DNA from: JBBQWS01 sp038210415
GTDB lineage: Bacteria > Actinomycetota > Actinomycetes > Prado026
Reading direction: 5' to 3'
DNA: 64,000 nucleotides
Assembly (NCBI GenBank): GCA_038210415.1
Contig: JBBQWS010000010.1
Coordinates: 1-64,000, forward strand
Numbering within the stretch: position 1 is the stretch's first letter; the number at the start of each line of letters is the position of its first letter. This document shows positions 42,097 through 50,391 of the stretch, in pieces. The notes under the pieces were generated by a model. It saw nothing but the letters and a program-made list of their open reading frames with translations. It searched no databases and was not told where the DNA came from. Position numbers and translations under genes: made by a program.

Positions 42097-43734
42097 TCAG
42101 CCTTCCTTCCAGCGCGGTGAGGTCGTGCGCGGCGGGTGCAGCGCGGCCTTGAGCAGCACGAGCCGCGGCCCGCCCGACGCCGCCGCCCGGGCGAGCGCTG
42201 CGCGCAGCGGCTCCCCTGGTGCATCGGCCGCCTCCGCTTGGATCTGGAATGCCGCCGCGAGGGCAAGCCAGTCGGGACCGACCAGGTCGACCCCCCGCTC
42301 GGGATGTCCGCGCACCTGCTGGTCGAACCGCAACATGCCGTACCCGGCGTCGTCGACCACGAGGACCGTCACCGGGAGCCGTTCCTGGACGAGAGTCGCG
42401 AGCTCCCCGAGCGCCATGGCCAGGCCGCCGTCCCCGCAGACGACGAGCGTCGGGGACCTGCCCTGCGCGGCGCCTACGGACGCCGGCAGGGCGTATCCGA
42501 GGGTGCCCCAGCCGACCGGGTACAGCAGCTGGCGCGGACGGCTGACCGCGGCGTAGCCGCCTACCCAGTAGCCGGCCACCGCCATATCGCAGACGATCGT
42601 GCCGTCCTGCGGCCAGCCCTGCTCGACCGCGCCGAGCAGCTCGGCGGCCGCAGCCGTCCGCGGGTCTTCGGCGAGCCCGCGACGCACCGTCGAGGCGATC
42701 CGGAACACCGAGTCGCCCCAGACCTCGCGCTGCCGCAACCGCAGCGAGACCGCGTCGCAGAAGAGCCCGGCGTCGGCCACGACAGCGACGTCCGCGGGGT
42801 AGTTCAGCTCGACCTGACCCGCGTCGGTGTTCACCGACAGCAGGCGCGGCGGCATCGACATCGACCAGTTGCGGGTGTTCATGCCGTCGAACGCCGTGCC
42901 GATCGCGATCATGAGGTCGGCCGACGCGACGAGCTGCGCGACGAGGGGCTCGTGCACAGGCGCCCCGACGAGCAGCGGGTGGTCCGGCGCGAGCACCCCC
43001 CGGCCAGCGTACGACGTGACCACAGGGGCCCCGAGCCGGGCGGCGAACGCGGCGAGCGCCTCCGCCGCGTCGCTCTGCACGACACCTCCCCCCGCCCAGA
43101 CGACCGGGCGGGACGAGCCGGCGATCAGGGCCAGCGCGGCGTCGACGTCGACCGGGCGGGCGGCTACCGGGGCGGGCACCCGGGCCCTCGGGATGCCTCG
43201 GCCGACCCCGGTGAGCGGCGCCGAGAGCACGTCGGTCGGGATGCCGACGTAAACGGGCCCACGCGGGTGCGCCATCGCCGTGCCGACGGCTCTGGCCACG
43301 GCCTCGACGGCGGCCAGCGGCGACTCGGCGCGGTAGACCGCCTTGGCCAGCGGGGCGAACAGGGCGCCTTGGTCGGCGCTCTCGTGCAGGAGCCCGCGTA
43401 CCACCCCCGGCCGGCGCAGCGTCGTCGGGACGTCCGCGGCGATCACGACGACCGGCGACCCGGACGCCGCGGCCTCCCCGAAGGCGGCCAGGGCGTTCGC
43501 TGCGCCCGGCCCCGTCGTCGTCAGGGCAACCCCCAGACCGCCGGTCGCACGGGCCAGCCCGTCGGCGGCGTAGACGGTGGTCTGCTCGTGCCGGACTCCG
43601 ACGACGCGGGGATGCCCCGGGCCGGCGGCGTCCCAGAACGCCAGGTTGTGGACCCCGGGCAACCCGAAGACCGTGGTCACGCCGAAGTCGGCGAGCAGGT
43701 CGAGTACGGCTGCCGCCGTGGTTCCGGTGCTCAT
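42097..43734 (-). CDS. Thiamine diphosphate-dependent enzyme, acetolactate synthase-like
   Basis: 545 aa from the ATG at 43734. PYR domain with catalytic Glu50 in RHEQTTVYAADG, central domain (SRPVVWAGGGVVQSD), and PP domain with GDG...DDAGYGML as the ThDP/Mg motif (Asp-Ala-Gly instead of the usual Asn). The family includes acetolactate synthases, benzoylformate decarboxylases and glyoxylate carboligases; no small regulatory subunit is nearby, so it is probably a catabolic or decarboxylating member rather than IlvB. Substrate unknown. Confidence 0.85.
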   Translation of the reverse strand: MSTGTTAAAVLDLLADFGVTTVFGLPGVHNLAFWDAAGPGHPRVVGVRHEQTTVYAADGLARATGGLGVALTTTGPGAANALAAFGEAAASGSPVVVIAADVPTTLRRPGVVRGLLHESADQGALFAPLAKAVYRAESPLAAVEAVARAVGTAMAHPRGPVYVGIPTDVLSAPLTGVGRGIPRARVPAPVAARPVDVDAALALIAGSSRPVVWAGGGVVQSDAAEALAAFAARLGAPVVTSYAGRGVLAPDHPLLVGAPVHEPLVAQLVASADLMIAIGTAFDGMNTRNWSMSMPPRLLSVNTDAGQVELNYPADVAVVADAGLFCDAVSLRLRQREVWGDSVFRIASTVRRGLAEDPRTAAAAELLGAVEQGWPQDGTIVCDMAVAGYWVGGYAAVSRPRQLLYPVGWGTLGYALPASVGAAQGRSPTLVVCGDGGLAMALGELATLVQERLPVTVLVVDDAGYGMLRFDQQVRGHPERGVDLVGPDWLALAAAFQIQAEAADAPGEPLRAALARAAASGGPRLVLLKAALHPPRTTSPRWKEG

Positions 43735-43872
43735 GGCCCCATCCTGGCGCATCGCCCGCGGGCGACGGAGGTCGGCCGATGCCGGCTTCGTAGTTCGTCG
43801 GCGTTGGAGCAACCGACCGACAAAATCGCCCGACATTGCGGTCCAATGATGTCGAAACCGTCGCCGAACGGC

Positions 43873-43878
43873 TACCTT
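43873..43878 (+). promoter_or_regulatory. -10 box for a leaderless DksA-like transcript
   Basis: TACCTT lies exactly 7 nt before the GTG at 43886; no Shine-Dalgarno is present. Confidence 0.5.
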
Positions 43879-43885
43879 TGCCGCT

Positions 43886-44239
43886 GTGGACCAGAGCGCG
43901 GACGCCGCGGGGCTCGACCTCGCCTGGCTCTCCGCTGCCCTGGTGACCAAGCGAGAAGAGATCGAGTCCGAGCTCGACCTGATGAGCCGGTTGACCACCG
44001 ACATGAGCTCGGGCCAGCTCGGTCGCTCGGGCGACGGCAGCATCACCGTCGAACGGTTGACCCAGGTGGCTGCCTACGACCGGGTCGGGCTGCTGCTCTC
44101 CGACGTGATCCGGGCCCAGGTCAAGATCACCGACGGCACGGTCGGCTTCTGCGACCGCTGTGGCGAGGTGATCGCCGTGGACCGGCTGCGGGCGCTCCCC
44201 TGGGCCACGCGTTGTGTGACCTGCCCCGCTGCCTACTAG
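43886..44239 (+). CDS. TraR/DksA-type C4 zinc finger protein
   Basis: 117 aa, GTG start. An N-terminal helical hairpin (residues ~5-80) precedes a C4 zinc finger, Cys89-x2-Cys92 and Cys110-x2-Cys113. DksA-like proteins enter the RNA polymerase secondary channel and tune initiation; this short actinobacterial form could do so or bind other partners. Its TAG stop is part of the -10 box of the next gene. Confidence 0.85.
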   Translation: MDQSADAAGLDLAWLSAALVTKREEIESELDLMSRLTTDMSSGQLGRSGDGSITVERLTQVAAYDRVGLLLSDVIRAQVKITDGTVGFCDRCGEVIAVDRLRALPWATRCVTCPAAY

Positions 44240-44242
44240 GGT
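44237..44242 (+). promoter_or_regulatory. -10 box for a leaderless amidinohydrolase transcript
   Basis: TAGGGT, 7 nt before the ATG at 44250, with no Shine-Dalgarno. Its TAG is the stop codon of the upstream zinc-finger gene. Confidence 0.5.
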
Positions 44243-44249
44243 CCGGCGC

Positions 44250-45140
44250 ATGACCTCTGCCGACCAGACCCCCTCCTCGGTCACCACGTTCGGGGTGCGT
44301 TCCGAGACCGCCCCACTTCGTCGGGTCGTCACCGCGACTCCCACCACCGTCGGCGACTTCACCGGGGCGGGCTGGCGAACTCCCGACTCGGGCCTGCTGC
44401 TGGCCCAGCACGAAGCCTTCCGTGAGCTGCTCACCGGCCTCGGCGTCGAGGTCGTGAACGCCCCCGCCCTGGACGGGCTTGTCGACTTCACCTTCGTCCA
44501 CGACTCCTGCTTCGTGGTGGGCTCGGGATTCGTCGAGCTGAACATGCGCAAGCCGGTGCGCTCGCCCGAGCCGCCCGTGCTCGCCCGGTTCCTCCGGGAC
44601 GAGGTCGGGGTGCCGCAGGTCGCGACGATCGGCGGGGACGCCCGGGTGGACGGCGGCGACATGTTCTGGCTCGACGCCGACACCCTGGCCGTCGGTCGCG
44701 GCTACCGCACCAACGCCGCCGCCATCGAGCAGCTGCGCGCGGCGCTGGCCCCCGAGAGTGCTCGGGTCGTCGACTTCGACCTGCCGGCCTGGCGCGGGCC
44801 CGACCACGTCCTGCACCTGATGAGCGTGGTGTCTCTGGTGTCCGACTCCCTGGCCCTCACCTACCCGCCGCTGGCGCCGGTGGCGCTGCTCGAGGCACTG
44901 GCCGAGCGGGGTATCCGCGCGATCGAGGTCGACGACGACGATTTCGAGAACCAGGGCTGCAACGTCCTCGCCATCCGCCCCGGGGTGATCGTGATGACCG
45001 ACGCCACCCCGCGCACGCTCGCGAAGGCCGAGGCGGCCGGGATCGAGGTCCACACGTACGCCGCCAGCGAGATCAACAAGGGCGACGGCGGGCCCACCTG
45101 CCTCACCCGCCCGGTCCTGCGTGGCGGTGCGGCCTCGTGA
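44250..45140 (+). CDS. Dimethylargininase/arginine deiminase-family amidinohydrolase
   Basis: 296 aa. The guanidino-modifying fold shows all catalytic elements: GGD at 128-130 and 135-137, His189 (DHVLHLMS), Glu/Asp in ENQGCN, and nucleophile Cys284 (GGPTCLTRP). Members hydrolyse dimethylarginine, arginine or related guanidines to citrulline-type products. The length and the GxTCLTRPV end are closest to dimethylarginine dimethylaminohydrolases. Overlaps the next gene by four bases. Confidence 0.87.
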   Translation: MTSADQTPSSVTTFGVRSETAPLRRVVTATPTTVGDFTGAGWRTPDSGLLLAQHEAFRELLTGLGVEVVNAPALDGLVDFTFVHDSCFVVGSGFVELNMRKPVRSPEPPVLARFLRDEVGVPQVATIGGDARVDGGDMFWLDADTLAVGRGYRTNAAAIEQLRAALAPESARVVDFDLPAWRGPDHVLHLMSVVSLVSDSLALTYPPLAPVALLEALAERGIRAIEVDDDDFENQGCNVLAIRPGVIVMTDATPRTLAKAEAAGIEVHTYAASEINKGDGGPTCLTRPVLRGGAAS

Positions 45141-45451
45141 TCACCCATACCGTCCTGTTCCGGTTCTCGGCCGACGACGCGACGGCGGCCACCGAGGTCG
45201 CCGAGGCGAAGCGGCTGCTCGAGCTGATGCCCCCGCTGATCCCCGAGCTCCGGTCGCTGCGGGTCGGGGTCGACGGGCGGCGGCTGGTCGACGGCGCCCG
45301 GGTGGCGGTCGCGTACGACCTGGCGCTGGTCACCACCCATGACTCCTGGGACGACCTCGACGCCTACGCCGTCCACCCCGAGCACGTCCGGCTCACCGCG
45401 TTCATCCGGGAGCGGGCCACCGAGCGCGCGGTCGTCGACTCCTCCGACTAG
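45137..45451 (+). CDS. Dabb (stress-response A/B-barrel) family protein
   Basis: 104 aa, GTG start within the previous stop. ITHTVLFRFSADDA at the start, LRVGVDG, AYDLALVTTHDSWDDLDAYAVHPEHVRL are typical of the small dimeric alpha-beta barrel Dabb fold. Function in bacteria mostly unknown; coupling with the amidinohydrolase suggests a shared role. Confidence 0.88.
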   Translation: MITHTVLFRFSADDATAATEVAEAKRLLELMPPLIPELRSLRVGVDGRRLVDGARVAVAYDLALVTTHDSWDDLDAYAVHPEHVRLTAFIRERATERAVVDSSD

Positions 45452-45496
45452 TCAAAGACCCCCCGGACGGGCCATGACAGTGCTCCGGCAGCGACC

Positions 45497-45502
45497 TAGC
45501 CT
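45497..45502 (+). promoter_or_regulatory. -10 box for the 48-aa gene
   Basis: TAGCCT, 6 nt before the GTG at 45509. GGAGG lies between but directly abuts the start, too close for use, so a leaderless transcript is likely. Confidence 0.45.
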
Positions 45503-45508
45503 GGAGGC

Positions 45509-45655
45509 GTGAACAGGGACGCCCGACTGCACGACGCCGTCGCGCTCGAGGAGATCGAGCTCTACGGTGACGTCGTCATCGCGGCTTCGGCGCACGAGCG
45601 GCCGCTGACTGCCGCCGAGATCGACGCCGTCCTGGGCCTGGTCCGGGCCACCTGA
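45509..45655 (+). CDS. 48-aa acidic small protein
   Basis: GTG to TGA encodes MNRDARLHDAVALEEIELYG..., ending LGLVRAT. It is an amphipathic, two- to three-helix acidic peptide with the pattern LEEIELYGDVVIAA and LTAAEIDAVLGL, the look of conserved actinobacterial small proteins. Supported by its own -10 box, coding-like third-position GC and lack of an alternative gene in the gap. Function unknown. Confidence 0.75.
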   Translation: MNRDARLHDAVALEEIELYGDVVIAASAHERPLTAAEIDAVLGLVRAT

Positions 45656-45734
45656 CGAGAGCGAAGCGCGGACGTTCTACGGTAGGGCGGACCGCGCGGT
45701 GACCGTGGGCCTAGCATCCAGGAGCACACCGCCC

Positions 45735-45756
45735 GTTCACCTGGGAGTCACCTTGC
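45735..45756 (+). promoter_or_regulatory. PHO-box-like direct repeat in the DUF47-pit leader
   Basis: GTTCACCTGGG and AGTCACCTTGC are 11-bp repeats in the PhoP-box format, lying downstream of a TAGCAT -10 (45712-45717) and overlapping the Shine-Dalgarno and TTG start. If bound, it would repress. Coincidence with the ribosome site is possible. Confidence 0.35.
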
Positions 45757-46367
45757 GTCTCACTCCGCGCGACACGCGGTTCTTCGTCATGTTCTCGGAC
45801 GCCGCGGGGCACCTCGTCATCGGCGCTGCGCTGCTCTCCGAGCTGCTGGCTGCCGAACCGCGCGACCGAGGCCGGATCGCCGAGCGGATGCGCGACGCCG
45901 AGCACGCGGCGGACGAGACCACCCACGTCATCATGTCCACCGTCAACAGCACCTTCATCACGCCCTTCGACCGGCAGGACATCTACACGCTGGCGTCGAA
46001 CCTCGACGACGTGATGGACGCGATGGACGCCGCGGTCGACCTCGTGGTGCTCTACCACTGCCAGGAGCTGCCACCGGAGTTCGGTGACCAGGTCAACGTC
46101 CTGACCCGGGCCGCTGAGCTCACCGCTCAGGCCATGCCGCGGCTGCGCACGATGAAGGACCTCTCGGACTACTGGATCGAGATCAACCGCCTGGAGAACG
46201 AGGCGGACCGGACCCATCGGCGCTTCCTCGCGCGGCTCTTCGGCGGTGAGTACGACGCCATGACGGTGCTCAAGCTGAAGGACGTGGCCGAGGCCCTCGA
46301 GGAAGCCGCGGACGCCTTCGAACGGATCGCCAACACGATCGAGACCATCGCCGTCAAGGAGTCCTGA
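45753..46367 (+). CDS. DUF47 / PhoU-like phosphate transport regulator
   Basis: 204 aa from a TTG with GGGAG 5 nt upstream; a GTG 54 bp upstream would add residues the family lacks. All-helical PhoU-like fold (RRDTRFFVMFSDAAGHL-type start, MSTVNSTFITPFDRQDIYTLASNLDDVMDAMDAAVDL, LKDVAEALEEAADAFERIANTIETI). DUF47 proteins pair with Pit transporters and control their activity; the pit gene starts 5 bp downstream. Confidence 0.9.
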   Translation: MRLTPRDTRFFVMFSDAAGHLVIGAALLSELLAAEPRDRGRIAERMRDAEHAADETTHVIMSTVNSTFITPFDRQDIYTLASNLDDVMDAMDAAVDLVVLYHCQELPPEFGDQVNVLTRAAELTAQAMPRLRTMKDLSDYWIEINRLENEADRTHRRFLARLFGGEYDAMTVLKLKDVAEALEEAADAFERIANTIETIAVKES

Positions 46368-46372
46368 CGCTG

Positions 46373-47368
46373 ATGGAGTCGCTCGGCATCGTCATCGTCA
46401 TCGCGATGGCGATGGGGTTCAACTACACCAACGGCTTCCACGACGCCGCGAACGCCATCGCCACCTCGGTCTCGACGCGCGCGCTCACACCGCAGGTCGC
46501 ACTCCTCATGGCGGCGGTGTTCAACCTCGTCGGGTCCTTCTTCGGGGCGAAGGTCGCCAAGACCGTTGGAAGCGGCATCATCGCGCTCCCGGCCGGCTCG
46601 AGCAGCCTGGTCGTTGTCTTCGCGGCCCTCTTCGGCGCGATCTGCTGGAACTTGGTCACGTGGTACTACGGGCTGCCCTCGTCGTCGTCGCACGCGTTGA
46701 TCGGCGGCCTCGTAGGGGCAGCGCTCGCTGCGGGCACGACCGTTCTCTGGTCGGGGGTCTGGGAGAAGGTCGTCATCCCGATGCTCATCTCGCCGGTCGC
46801 GGGGTTCCTCCTCGCCTACGTCGTGATGGTGGTCATCCTGTGGCTCTTCCGCCGCGGCAACCCACGCAAGGTCAACCGCGGGTTCCGGATGGCGCAGAGC
46901 GTGTCGGCGGCCGCGATGGCGTTCGGTCACGGCATCCAGGACGGCGCGAAGATCATGGGCGTCGTGGTGCTTGCGCTGAAGGTGGGTGGTTACCAGACCA
47001 CCGACACCATCCCGATCTGGGTGTTCTTCATGACCGCGGCCGTGCTCGCCGCCGGCACCTACTCAGGCGGCTGGCGGATCATGCGCACCCTGGGCCGACG
47101 GATCATCGAGCTCGACCCACCACGCGGTTTCGCCGCCGAGTCGACTGCCTCGACCATCCTGTTCGTCGCGGCCATCAAGTTCGGCGCACCGATCTCGACC
47201 ACGCACACGATCACGGCCTCGATCATGGGCGTGGGCGCCACGAAACGGCTGAGCGCGGTGCGGTGGGGAGTGGCCGGGAGCATCGTCGGCGGCTGGGTCC
47301 TGACCTTCCCCGGCTCGGGCCTGCTCGCCGCTGGCGGCTTCTACGTCCTGCGGCCGTTCTTCTTCTGA
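46373..47368 (+). CDS. pit: Low-affinity inorganic phosphate transporter, PiT family
   Basis: 331 aa, about ten membrane helices. PiT signatures GFNYTNGFHDAANAIATSVSTRAL at the N-terminus and the matching second-half repeat (AMAFGHGIQDGAKIMGVV, ISTTHTITASIMGVGATKRLSAVRW). Symports metal-phosphate or phosphate with protons. Operon with the DUF47 gene; tail to tail with pstB, so both phosphate uptake routes are adjacent. Confidence 0.93.
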   Translation: MESLGIVIVIAMAMGFNYTNGFHDAANAIATSVSTRALTPQVALLMAAVFNLVGSFFGAKVAKTVGSGIIALPAGSSSLVVVFAALFGAICWNLVTWYYGLPSSSSHALIGGLVGAALAAGTTVLWSGVWEKVVIPMLISPVAGFLLAYVVMVVILWLFRRGNPRKVNRGFRMAQSVSAAAMAFGHGIQDGAKIMGVVVLALKVGGYQTTDTIPIWVFFMTAAVLAAGTYSGGWRIMRTLGRRIIELDPPRGFAAESTASTILFVAAIKFGAPISTTHTITASIMGVGATKRLSAVRWGVAGSIVGGWVLTFPGSGLLAAGGFYVLRPFFF

Positions 47369-47395
47369 CCTCTCCGGACGCAAAGGGGTGGCGTC

Positions 47396-48172
47396 TCAGC
47401 CGAAGCGACCGGTGATGTAGTCCTCGGTCTTCTGCTCGGACGGGTTCGAGAAGATCCGCTGGGTGGCGTCCATCTCGATCAGCCGCCCCGGCTGGCCGGT
47501 GCCCGCGATGTTGAAGAACGCGGTGGTGTCGCTGACCCGGGCCGCCTGCTGCATGTTGTGGGTGACGATGACGATCGTGTAGCGCTCCTTGAGCTGCTGC
47601 ATGAGGTCCTCGATCGCGATCGTCGAAATCGGGTCGAGCGCCGAGCACGGCTCGTCCATCAGCAGCACCTGCGGCTCGACGGCGATCGCCCGCGCGATGC
47701 AGAGGCGCTGCTGCTGGCCGCCGGACAGTCCCGAACCGGGCCGGGGCAGCCGGTCCTTGACTTCTTCCCACAGGTTCGCGGCGCGCAGCGACTTCTCGAC
47801 GACGACGTCGAGCTCGGCCTTCTTGCGTCGGCTCTGCAGCTTCAGCCCAGCCACGACGTTGTCGTAGATCGACATGGTGGGGAACGGGTTCGGCTTCTGG
47901 AACACCATGCCGATGGTGCGGCGCACGTTGACGGGATCGACATCCGCACCGTAGACGTCTTCGCCGTCGAGCAGCACCTTGCCCTCGACCCGGGCGCCCG
48001 GGATGACCTCGTGCATCCGGTTCAGCGTGCGCAGCACGGTCGACTTGCCGCAGCCGGACGGACCGATGAACGCCGTGATCGAGCGCGGCTCCACCGTGAG
48101 GGTGACGCCCTCGACGGCCCGGAAGTCGCCGTAGTAGACATTCAGGTCGGAGACGTCGATCCGCTTGGCCAT
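47396..48172 (-). CDS. pstB: Phosphate ABC transporter ATP-binding protein
   Basis: 258 aa. Walker A GPSGCGKST near residues 33-41, signature LSGGQQQRL, Walker B VLLMDEPCSALDP, and H-loop VTHNMQQ. The typical PstB C-terminus (IFSNPSEQKTEDYITGRFG) is intact. Energises high-affinity phosphate import with PstA and PstC; 15 bp after pstA. Confidence 0.97.
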   Translation of the reverse strand: MAKRIDVSDLNVYYGDFRAVEGVTLTVEPRSITAFIGPSGCGKSTVLRTLNRMHEVIPGARVEGKVLLDGEDVYGADVDPVNVRRTIGMVFQKPNPFPTMSIYDNVVAGLKLQSRRKKAELDVVVEKSLRAANLWEEVKDRLPRPGSGLSGGQQQRLCIARAIAVEPQVLLMDEPCSALDPISTIAIEDLMQQLKERYTIVIVTHNMQQAARVSDTTAFFNIAGTGQPGRLIEMDATQRIFSNPSEQKTEDYITGRFG

Positions 48173-48187
48173 GGTGCTCAGGTCCCT

Positions 48188-49255
48188 CTACTTGACTCGG
48201 GTGAAGCGGGCGACGAGGCGAGCCGCGATGTTGAGCAGCATCACCAGAAGGATCAAGGTCATGGCGCCCGCCCAGGCTCGGTCGATGGAAGCGTTGGTGC
48301 CGCTGGCGATCTGGTCCCAGATGAACGTCGGCACGGAAGCCTGGGGCCCGGTGAAAGGGTTCGTGTTGATCGACTGGGACAGGAAGGTCGTGAGCAGCAG
48401 TGGCGCGGTCTCGCCGGCAACCCGGGCCACCGCGAGCAGCGCCCCGGTGATGATCCCGCCGAGGGCGGTCGGGATGACGATCCGGGTGATGGTGCGGTAC
48501 TTCGGCACCCCGAGGGCGTACGCGGACTCGCGGAGCTCGACCGGGACCAGCTTGAGCATCTCCTCGGTCGAGCGGACGACGACAGGGATCATCAAGATCG
48601 CCAGCGCCAGCGAGCCGGCAACGCCCGACCGTTCGAAGCCGAGGGTCAGCACGAAGCCGGTATACACGAACAGTCCGGCGACGATCGACGGCACACCGGT
48701 CATCACGTCGACGAAGAAGCTGATGGCGCGCGCCAGCTTGCCGCGAGCGCCGTACTCGACGAGGTAGATGGCCACCAGGATCCCGGTCGGGATGCCGAGC
48801 ACGGCCGCGATACCCACCTGCTCGATGGTGCCGATGAGTGCGTGGTAGACGCCGCCACCCGGTTTGGCCAGGTCGATGTTCCGCATCGAGTGCGTGAGGA
48901 AGACCGCGTTGAAGGCGGTCAACCCCTTGACGACTACCGTGGTGAGCACGGCGACAAGGGGGACGAACGCGAGGAAGAACGAGCTGTAGATCAAGGTGGT
49001 GGCGAGCCGGTCTTTGGCGTGCCGCCGGCCCTCGACGCTGAAGCTCCAGACCGACTGCACGCCGGCGTACAGGACGGCAGCGACAAGTAGCGTCCCTGCC
49101 GTCCCAGAGACCGGGGTGACTGCGGCCAGCCCGAACGCGACGATCAGCGCGGCCGCCAGGCAGCCCAGTGGAGCCCAGCGGGGAAGGGTTCCGCCGGCCA
49201 GACCCTGCGGCACGGGGGTCGGGAGGGCGGGCGCCTCGGTGAGCTCGGTGGTCAT
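48188..49255 (-). CDS. pstA: Phosphate ABC transporter permease PstA
   Basis: 355 aa. An extended N-terminus with two extra helices precedes the standard six-helix permease domain; coupling-loop signature AYALGVPKYRTITRIVIPTALGGIITG. Located 1 bp after pstC. Confidence 0.95.
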   Translation of the reverse strand: MTTELTEAPALPTPVPQGLAGGTLPRWAPLGCLAAALIVAFGLAAVTPVSGTAGTLLVAAVLYAGVQSVWSFSVEGRRHAKDRLATTLIYSSFFLAFVPLVAVLTTVVVKGLTAFNAVFLTHSMRNIDLAKPGGGVYHALIGTIEQVGIAAVLGIPTGILVAIYLVEYGARGKLARAISFFVDVMTGVPSIVAGLFVYTGFVLTLGFERSGVAGSLALAILMIPVVVRSTEEMLKLVPVELRESAYALGVPKYRTITRIVIPTALGGIITGALLAVARVAGETAPLLLTTFLSQSINTNPFTGPQASVPTFIWDQIASGTNASIDRAWAGAMTLILLVMLLNIAARLVARFTRVK

Positions 49256-49256
49256 C

Positions 49257-50246
49257 TCAGTTGGCCCCGGAGAAGTCGCGCCGGCGCTCGATGATGATCC
49301 GGGCGATCATGTTGACGACGAGCGTGATGACGAACAGCACCAGCCCCGAGGCGATGAGCGCGCCGAGGCCGAGCGTGCCGGCTTCGTTCCAACGCAGGGC
49401 GATGTTGGCGGCGAACGTGTTGCCGCCCGGTTCGGTGAGGTGCGGGTTGATCGTGAAGACGGCCGACAGCAGCAGGGCCACGGCGATCGTCTCGCCGAGG
49501 GCCCGACCCAGGCCCAGCATCGCGGCGCTGATCATGCCCGGCCGACCAAACGGCAGCACGGCCGTGCGGACCATCTCCCACCTCGTGGCACCCAGCGCGA
49601 GGGCAGCCTCGATGTGCGCCAGCGGCACCTGGTTGAACACTTCGCGGCTGATGGCCGACACCGTGGGCAGGATCATGATCGCGAGGACGATGGACGCCAG
49701 CATCAGGGACTTGCCGTACAGCCCGATGGTGTTCTTGAAGATCGGGATGAACCCGAGGTGGTCGTTCAGCCAGATCATCAGGTCTTCGATGCGCGGCATC
49801 AGGAAAGCGAGCCCCCATAGCCCGAAGATGATGCTCGGAACCGCAGCGAGCAGGTCGACGATGTACGCGAGCAGCGCGGCGATCCGCCTCGGGGCGTACT
49901 GCGAGATGAACAGTGCGATGCCGTAGCCGATCGGGACCGCCATCACCATCGCGAGCACCGCCGAGACCACGGTGCCGAAGGCCAGCGCCGCGATGCCGAA
50001 CTTCGCCCCGGCAGTGTCGTCGGGGGACCAGTCCTGCGAGGTGAGGAAGTTGGCCTGGTTGGCCTGGAGGGCGGGGACGGCCTTCCAGACGAGGAAGATC
50101 GCGATCGCGGCCATCAGCGCGAGGACGAAGATGCCCGCACCGGCCGACAGCCGTCGGAACCACAGGTCGCCCCGGCGGACGGCCGACCCGTGGATTGCCG
50201 TCGCCACCGGGATCGGGCCCGGCTCGAGGGCGGACGTCGAACTCAT
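49257..50246 (-). CDS. pstC: Phosphate ABC transporter permease PstC
   Basis: 329 aa from the ATG at 50246, which has AGGGGAGA upstream; a longer frame to 50315 lacks a ribosome site. Six to seven membrane helices with the permease loop EAALALGATRWEMVRTAVLPFGRPGMISA. Separated from pstS by 145 bp containing a strong hairpin. Confidence 0.95.
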   Translation of the reverse strand: MSSTSALEPGPIPVATAIHGSAVRRGDLWFRRLSAGAGIFVLALMAAIAIFLVWKAVPALQANQANFLTSQDWSPDDTAGAKFGIAALAFGTVVSAVLAMVMAVPIGYGIALFISQYAPRRIAALLAYIVDLLAAVPSIIFGLWGLAFLMPRIEDLMIWLNDHLGFIPIFKNTIGLYGKSLMLASIVLAIMILPTVSAISREVFNQVPLAHIEAALALGATRWEMVRTAVLPFGRPGMISAAMLGLGRALGETIAVALLLSAVFTINPHLTEPGGNTFAANIALRWNEAGTLGLGALIASGLVLFVITLVVNMIARIIIERRRDFSGAN

Positions 50247-50296
50247 GCTCTCCCCTTGGCGGTCGTGATGCTGCTGCCATGGATAGTGCCGGACAT

Positions 50297-50336
50297 GACG
50301 CCTCCGCCGCACCATTCTCGGTGAGGCGGAGGCGTC
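50297..50336 (-). terminator. Hairpin between pstS and pstC (partial terminator or mRNA stabiliser)
   Basis: Perfect 12-bp inverted repeat GACGCCTCCGCC (50297-50308) / GGCGGAGGCGTC (50325-50336), 16-nt loop, no T-run. In this position it would let more PstS than PstCAB be made, by attenuation or by protecting the 3' end of the pstS message. Confidence 0.65.
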
Positions 50337-50391
50337 GTTCGTGCGGTGTTCATCTTCGGTGGGGGTCGTGCGGCCAGATCGGCCGGTCCCG

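Noticed and set aside
47369..47395. Terminator between pit and pstB
   Set aside because: A 5-bp GACGC/GCGTC stem is present but weak and without T-run; not supported as a feature.
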